From a virus, in the IMG/VR virus record IMGVR_UViG_3300037278_000142, positions 119,685 through 183,684 of that record: DNA of 64,000 nt; one strand, given 5' to 3'. Below, piece after piece: positions 61,130-64,000 of this stretch (position 1 is the stretch's first letter; the number at the start of each line of letters is the position of its first letter). Made by a program: the position numbers and the translations under genes. Below the pieces are notes generated by a model. It searched no databases. It was not told the origin of the DNA and was given only the letters and a program-made list of their open reading frames with translations.

Positions 61130-61462
61130 ATTGCACCAGAGACTTCGGACAATCGCGACGTGAGCGCAATACTCACTTCGAGGAAATTCGGGGCATCATA
61201 GAACAACCTAGTGGGTAACGCCCACGCAGTGGAACATCACTGACGACAAGTGCCACAGAGACGAGCCTCTTCAGTGAGGAGTGAAACGCGGTAAACTTCT
61301 AGGTGATGCAACTTCAAATAGGCCGACAGGTGCTGTTCGTACCGTTATGAATCGGCGGGTTGAGGGCTAGAGCGTTGTGGTAACACAACGTCGAGACGAA
61401 TGATTGTCGAACCACCGAAAGGTGGGGAACAGAACCCCGGTTATAGAAGTCTCTGGTGCAGT
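61130..61462 (+). ncRNA. rnpB: Phage-encoded RNase P RNA (bacterial A-like, compact)
   Basis: About 333 nt with the ends paired and the bacterial RNase P core in order. P1: 61130-61146/61446-61462 (GCACCAGAGACTTC pairs perfectly with GAAGTCTCTGGTGC). P2: GACAATC 61148/GATTGTC 61402. P3 hairpin GTGAG/CTCAC 61160-61176. CR-I/P4: GAGGAAATTCGGGGC at 61180, pairing with ACAGAACCCCGG (CR-V) at 61429. Then GGGTAACGCCCAC, AGTGCCACAGAGACGA, GTGAAACGCGGTAAACTTCT and CAAATAGG, P15 GCCGA 61322/TCGGC 61352, TTGAGGGCTAGAGCG, GACGAATGATTGTC and a GAAA-capped P19 hairpin (61412-61425). All align with E. coli RNase P RNA; the P12-P14 region is shortened. No protein subunit gene (rnpA) is seen. Confidence 0.88.
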
Positions 61463-61470
61463 AAAGTTTT

Positions 61471-61588
61471 GAGTGCTCGTACCTCAGTGAACGCCGATGC
61501 GATGTTTGCCATCGGGGCGGTAGAGGACGGCCTACCCGAGCAGTTAGCGGATGGAAGAAGTCATGGGTTCGAACCCCATCGGCACTCA
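61471..61588 (+). other. tRNA-like element, degenerate or non-canonical
   Basis: Starts 9 nt after the RNase P RNA. The 3' end has a perfect T-arm (ATGGG TTCGAAC CCCAT) followed by CGGCACT, which pairs with AGTGCTC at 61472 except for one mismatch. A split D-arm (CCTC-AGT...GGTA-GAGG) is interrupted by about 30 nt holding a CCGATG/CATCGG hairpin. No normal anticodon arm can be folded, and the end is CTCAAA, not CCA. Possibly a decayed class II tRNA. Confidence 0.35.
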
Positions 61589-61701
61589 AATAAGATGGAC
61601 GACACCTGTCCAAGGACGTTCCACATGTGAGTGTGGTGTAGGCAAGCGGATATGCTCCGAAGCTGAGTCCAGTGGTGTGACGCCGGGGAGAGCACCGGGC
61701 T

Positions 61702-61775
61702 GCGGGATTAGTGTAGTGGTAACACGTCATCCTTCCAAGTTGAAGTCAGGGGTTCAAGTCCCCTATCCCGCTCCA
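61702..61775 (+). tRNA. tRNA-Gly (UCC)
   Basis: Acceptor GCGGGAT/ATCCCGC, D-arm GTGT-AGTGGTA-ACAC, anticodon loop CTTCCAA (UCC), T-arm AGGGG TTCAAGT CCCCT, encoded CCA. The preceding 61640-61700 has tRNA-like fragments without a proper T-loop. Confidence 0.88.
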
Positions 61776-61868
61776 AGTTCAAGCCATCCCAATACTGACG
61801 CACAAAGGCGGGTACGGTTCTAGGGTAATGGTGCGGGAGGATAACCTAAACCGCAAGTTTAGATTCAT

Positions 61869-61945
61869 GCACCGATAGCCAAGACGGTAAGGCGACAGAT
61901 TGCAACCCTGTTAATGCGGGAGTTCGATTCTCCCTCGGTGCTCCA
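61869..61945 (+). tRNA. tRNA-Cys (GCA)
   Basis: Acceptor GCACCGA/TCGGTGC, D-stem GCC/GGC, anticodon loop TTGCAAC (GCA) with one A-C mismatch in the stem, T-arm GGGAG TTCGATT CTCCC, encoded CCA. A second Cys-like anticodon hairpin (CTAAA CCGCAAG TTTAG) at about 61846-61862 lies directly upstream and lacks a T-arm. Confidence 0.85.
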
Positions 61946-61954
61946 AGTTTCAAA

Positions 61955-62030
61955 GGGCGATTAGCTCAGTTGGGAGAGCGTTTCCATGGCATGGAAAAGG
62001 TCAAGGGTTCGAGCCCCTTATTGTCCACCA
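61955..62030 (+). tRNA. tRNA-Ala (GGC)
   Basis: Acceptor GGGCGAT/ATTGTCC with two G-T pairs, D-arm GCTC-AGTTGGGA-GAGC, anticodon stem TTTCC/GGAAA with loop ATGGCAT (GGC), T-arm AAGGG TTCGAGC CCCTT, encoded ACCA end. Confidence 0.85.
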
Positions 62031-62309
62031 GTTTAGAAGAGGATGGAAAACTGGAAAGTTCCCGGTAACGGTGACACAATCCGGCTCACTGGCTCTCTAA
62101 AAGACACTGCACGTCTCTAAATGGCAGCGTAAGCGGCACGACACGTCCACCAAGTTTGGGGTAGCACTAGCGCACACCGCATATCAGGCGCGTGTCGGCA
62201 ATAGGCTTGCAGATAGAAGTAAAGCTGCGGAACACAGTTTGAACTCGTGGTACGGACACAGTTTCGTCGTCAGCCGGTGAGCTAACACCGCTGGTGCCAC
62301 GCGAAGTTT
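62031..62309 (+). other. Non-coding spacer in the tRNA array
   Basis: 279 nt without an ORF or a canonical tRNA. It contains isolated tRNA-like pieces: a CGTCCACCA end at 62144-62152 and short inverted repeats (ACAC...GTGT). It may hold decayed tRNAs or tRNA-precursor structure; nothing further can be supported. Confidence 0.3.
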
Positions 62310-62384
62310 GGTGCTGTATCATAATGCCAATGAACTCCCCTGTCGAGGGAGCTTATGAGGGTTGAACTCCCTTCAGCACCGCCA
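62310..62384 (+). tRNA. tRNA-Asp (GUC), copy 1
   Basis: Acceptor GGTGCTG/CAGCACC, D-stem TCAT/ATGA, anticodon stem CTCCC/GGGAG with loop CTGTCGA (GUC), T-arm GAGGG TTGAACT CCCTT, GCCA end. A TTTTTT run follows directly. Confidence 0.85.
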
Positions 62385-62398
62385 TTTTTTCAACTACA

Positions 62399-62440
62399 GA
62401 ACCCTTATATGTAAGTCACTTCTGATACATATAAGGGTTC
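62399..62440 (+). promoter_or_regulatory. 15-bp hairpin hiding the Shine-Dalgarno of the next gene
   Basis: GAACCCTTATATGTA (62399-62413) and TACATATAAGGGTTC (62426-62440) are perfectly complementary around a 12-nt loop. AAGGG, the only Shine-Dalgarno for the ATG at 62445, is inside the 3' arm, so translation should be blocked unless the hairpin is opened or transcription starts inside it. Confidence 0.6.
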
Positions 62441-62444
62441 GATA

Positions 62445-63065
62445 ATGGCTAAAAAGAAAGAGAAAGAAGAAGCAATCAGGTTACGTGTTGAACACCGTCT
62501 CTCATTGGAAGTTATTTCTAAACAGTTAGGTGTATCTCAGAGTAGTTGCTCCTTATGGTTGAGAGGTTACCCTCTATCGGAGCAAGAAAAGAGCACTCGC
62601 AAACCCCCCTCTACGAAAGGTATTGCGCGTAAGATTCGGGGGGATAGGTCAAAGTTTTCTAATGTAGTTGACGGGCAGGAACTTACAAAATCTCGTAAGG
62701 GGAGAATAGCTGAATCTGCAATTCTATTTCGGTTGGCTCTTCATGGTCTGACCCCCTACGGTTCCCCGTTTGATGGTGATAAGACCGATTGGGTAGTAGA
62801 GAATGCACAAGGTAGAACTATGAAGGTACAAGTGAGGTGGGCGCGTGAGGCTAGAAAAGGGCTACCTTTTATCTCACTTCGAATTTCGGATGGGAGGCAC
62901 AACACTCGTCGGTACACGGAAAATGAATTTGACTTTATTGTGGCTTACGACCTGTACACAGATACGGCTTATGTATTTAATCAAGAGGATGTAAGGAACA
63001 ATACCGCACTTATCGCAGTATCAGAGGAGAGGGCGGAGAAGTGGCAACAGTTACTGGATTTTTGA
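62445..63065 (+). CDS. Putative PD-(D/E)XK homing endonuclease (I-Ssp6803I-like) with HTH
   Basis: 206 aa. N-terminal helix-turn-helix (LSLEVISKQLGVSQSSCSLW, residues 19-38). Residues 85-200 match group I intron-type PDDEXK endonucleases: KGRIAESAILFRLALHGLTP (Glu90), FDGDKTDWVVEN (Asp115), MKVQVRWAREA (Q129-V-R131, where most relatives have Q-x-K) and NEFDFIVAYDLYTDTAYVFN. The Lys-to-Arg change may reduce activity. It is inserted in the tRNA array, a classic site of such elements, and is preceded by the SD-masking hairpin. Confidence 0.7.
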   Translation: MAKKKEKEEAIRLRVEHRLSLEVISKQLGVSQSSCSLWLRGYPLSEQEKSTRKPPSTKGIARKIRGDRSKFSNVVDGQELTKSRKGRIAESAILFRLALHGLTPYGSPFDGDKTDWVVENAQGRTMKVQVRWAREARKGLPFISLRISDGRHNTRRYTENEFDFIVAYDLYTDTAYVFNQEDVRNNTALIAVSEERAEKWQQLLDF

Positions 63066-63078
63066 TGAGGAAACAAGT

Positions 63079-63282
63079 ATGTGTCAAGCGTTTACACCGG
63101 ACATGCGGAACTTCGATGAGAAGCCGTACACACCGGATGAGCAGCGAGTAGTCAAGTACCTAGTTGAACTCACCAATGGAACGATTGGCGGCGGTGACGA
63201 CCCTATCGGGTTCCTCATCGCGAGTCATGCAACGCTTTCTGACTTGAATGTGAAGCGTTGTCGAGAGGAAGCACATGGTTGA
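63079..63282 (+). CDS. Small hypothetical protein
   Basis: 67 aa with GATGAGGAAACAAGT before the ATG. MCQAFTPDMRNFDEKPYTPD then EQRVVKYLVELTNGTIGGGD and a short tail (LIASHATLSDLNVKR). It resembles small phage proteins of unknown role that lie between tRNAs. Coupled to the next gene by an 8-nt overlap. Confidence 0.55.
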   Translation: MCQAFTPDMRNFDEKPYTPDEQRVVKYLVELTNGTIGGGDDPIGFLIASHATLSDLNVKRCREEAHG

Positions 63283-63439
63283 CTTTGAAGCAAACGGTTG
63301 GCGTAAGTTGACAGCAGAAGAGCAGGAAGGCATTCGTGAGTTTGAGCGAGTGATGAAGGAAGAGACCATACCTGCCATCGTGAAGACTATCCGTCTCCGT
63401 CAGGAATTGGCTAATGAATATCGAGGAATTTTGTACTAA
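63275..63439 (+). CDS. Small helical hypothetical protein
   Basis: 54 aa: MVDFEANGWRKLTAEEQEGI, REFERVMKEETIPAIVKTIR, then LRQELANEYRGILY. GAGAGGAAGC is a good Shine-Dalgarno within the preceding gene. Mostly helical and charged. It ends 5 nt before a tRNA gene. Unknown function. Confidence 0.55.
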   Translation: MVDFEANGWRKLTAEEQEGIREFERVMKEETIPAIVKTIRLRQELANEYRGILY

Positions 63440-63444
63440 TGTTT

Positions 63445-63521
63445 GGGGATGTAACTCAGTCGGTCAGAGTATTCGCCTGTCGAGCGAAAAGTCGCGGGTT
63501 CGAACCCCGTCATCCCCGCCA
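63445..63521 (+). tRNA. tRNA-Asp (GUC), copy 2
   Basis: Acceptor GGGGATG/CATCCCC, D-arm ACTC-AGTCGGTCA-GAGT, anticodon stem TTCGC/GCGAA with loop CTGTCGA (GUC), T-arm GCGGG TTCGAAC CCCGT, GCCA end. Same anticodon as 62310 but otherwise a different sequence. Confidence 0.92.
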
Positions 63522-63555
63522 AGTGTGAGATGTAGTGTCAAGGTGTGGCGTTTGT

Positions 63556-63630
63556 ATACGAACGTGAGCATCATTAGAACGGGGCCTTGTTGCGGCTCTG
63601 GTGTGGGTGAAAATCCCGCCGTCTCCGCCA
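63556..63630 (+). pseudogene. Degenerate tRNA-Asn-like (GUU) element
   Basis: Anticodon arm GGGCC TTGTTGC GGCTC (GUU) and T-stem GTGGG/CCCGC with the odd loop TGAAAAT, then CGTCTCC and GCCA. The 5' acceptor strand pairs at only about four of seven positions and the D-arm does not fold. Probably a decaying or non-canonical tRNA. Confidence 0.4.
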
Positions 63631-63701
63631 GTTTCAAATGTTGCAGCACGGTTTCAGTGAGTCCTGAAATGGCTGAAGGTTGGAGTAAGCTGATTGAATC
63701 T

Positions 63702-63776
63702 ACACCCGTAGCTCAGAGATAGAGCGTCTCCTTGACGTGGAGAGGGTCGGGGGTTTAATTCCCTCCGGGTGTACCA
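63702..63776 (+). tRNA. tRNA-Val (GAC)
   Basis: Acceptor ACACCCG/CGGGTGT, D-arm GCTC-AGAGATA-GAGC, anticodon stem TCTCC/GGAGA with loop TTGACGT (GAC), T-arm GGGGG TTTAATT CCCTC, encoded ACCA end. Confidence 0.88.
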
Positions 63777-63803
63777 AAGCAGGAGAGTTTGAAGTTACCA
63801 GAG

Positions 63804-63867
63804 TCGGGATGTAGCTCAGTGGTAGAGCCTAAAAGTCGCAGGTTCGATTCCTGCCTTTCCTATACGA
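63804..63867 (+). pseudogene. tRNA remnant lacking the anticodon arm
   Basis: GGGATG TA GCTC-AGTGGTA-GAGC is a perfect 5' half with D-arm, and GCAGG TTCGATT CCTGC a perfect T-arm, but only CTAAAAGTC lies between them instead of an anticodon arm plus variable loop. The 3' acceptor (CTTTCCT) pairs poorly and there is no CCA. Confidence 0.6.
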
Positions 63868-63900
63868 CGCTCTGGTGGACTGAAAGGCGGGAAGCGTATC

Positions 63901-64000
63901 GTGCTCGTATTCACATTGCGCGTACCGCCCAAGTTTATTAATGATGAGTTTCAAGTTCGAGAGTTGGAACCAGCAGCGGAACATATAGCAGCCCTCACAG
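63901..64000 (+). CDS. Hypothetical protein (partial, runs off the window)
   Basis: Open frame from a GTG at 63901 to the end: MLVFTLRVPPKFINDEFQVR then ELEPAAEHIAALT. GGCGGGAAG upstream may serve as Shine-Dalgarno. Too short to assign; the frame is also open upstream. Confidence 0.35.
   Translation, partial: MLVFTLRVPPKFINDEFQVRELEPAAEHIAALT

Noticed and set aside
61130-61462. Group I intron or tmRNA as explanation
   Set aside because: The CR-I, P4, CAAATAGG and ACAGAA signatures fit RNase P RNA; there is no tag reading frame and no splice context.
61471-61588. tmRNA 3' domain
   Set aside because: No paired tRNA-like 5' end of tmRNA type and no peptide tag; only a tRNA-like T-arm and acceptor.
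1-64000. CRISPR arrays, insertion sequences, integrase and att sites
   Set aside because: No regularly spaced repeats, transposase or integrase motifs were seen on either strand.

Overview
The window is part of the genome of a large tailed bacteriophage with a contractile tail (myovirus type), probably infecting a Gram-negative bacterium. It has baseplate, hub, spike and tape-measure genes, very large virion adhesin-like proteins, a lambda R-type endolysin, a replication operon (DnaB-like helicase, winged-helix initiator, DnaC-like loader), a class II ribonucleotide reductase split by an intein, and a tRNA array. No bacterial housekeeping protein genes, integrase or att-like repeats were seen. 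The host inference rests on the lambda R-type endolysin and on a phage protein with a PEP-CTERM tail, a sorting signal cut by exosortase in Gram-negative bacteria.

Layout. 1-23262 (minus strand): distal tail module with a partial tail protein, a baseplate J-like protein, a gp25/gpW-like wedge protein, three Ig-like-repeat virion proteins (one ending in a Hint domain), a beta-helix protein and a double zinc-ribbon protein. 23357-32309: accessory region on both strands with an AIPR-like protein, a DUF4338 (DruA-like) protein, an XF1762-family protein, a PD-(D/E)XK-like protein, a minimal nucleotidyltransferase, a GIY-YIG homing endonuclease, the endolysin and a membrane-anchored 3D-like protein. 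32529-49836 (minus strand): proximal tail and baseplate hub, read from tail-chaperone-like genes through the tape measure to hub, spike and a jelly-roll virion protein; one plus-strand membrane-protein gene interrupts it. 50075-60009 (plus strand): replication and nucleotide metabolism, a SprT-like metalloprotease, small genes and the PEP-CTERM protein. 60010-64000: RNA region with a candidate structured RNA, a small peptide gene with its own terminator, nine good tRNA genes, degenerate tRNA-like elements, two endonuclease-like genes and, most strikingly, what reads as a complete compact bacterial-type RNase P RNA (61130-61462).

How it fits together. The phage appears to carry both tRNAs and the catalytic RNA that matures tRNA 5' ends. 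The replication operon holds a pair of 29-nt direct repeats inside the initiator gene, as in the lambda O gene, and is a candidate origin. Several plus-strand genes have a -10 box ending only 5-7 nt before the ATG, which predicts leaderless mRNAs. Mobile elements are abundant: a LAGLIDADG intein, GIY-YIG and PD-(D/E)XK endonucleases, zinc-ribbon proteins and a NUMOD3 remnant.

Limits: all family calls come from reading motifs by eye, without database searches. Structural-protein names are by resemblance and gene order.
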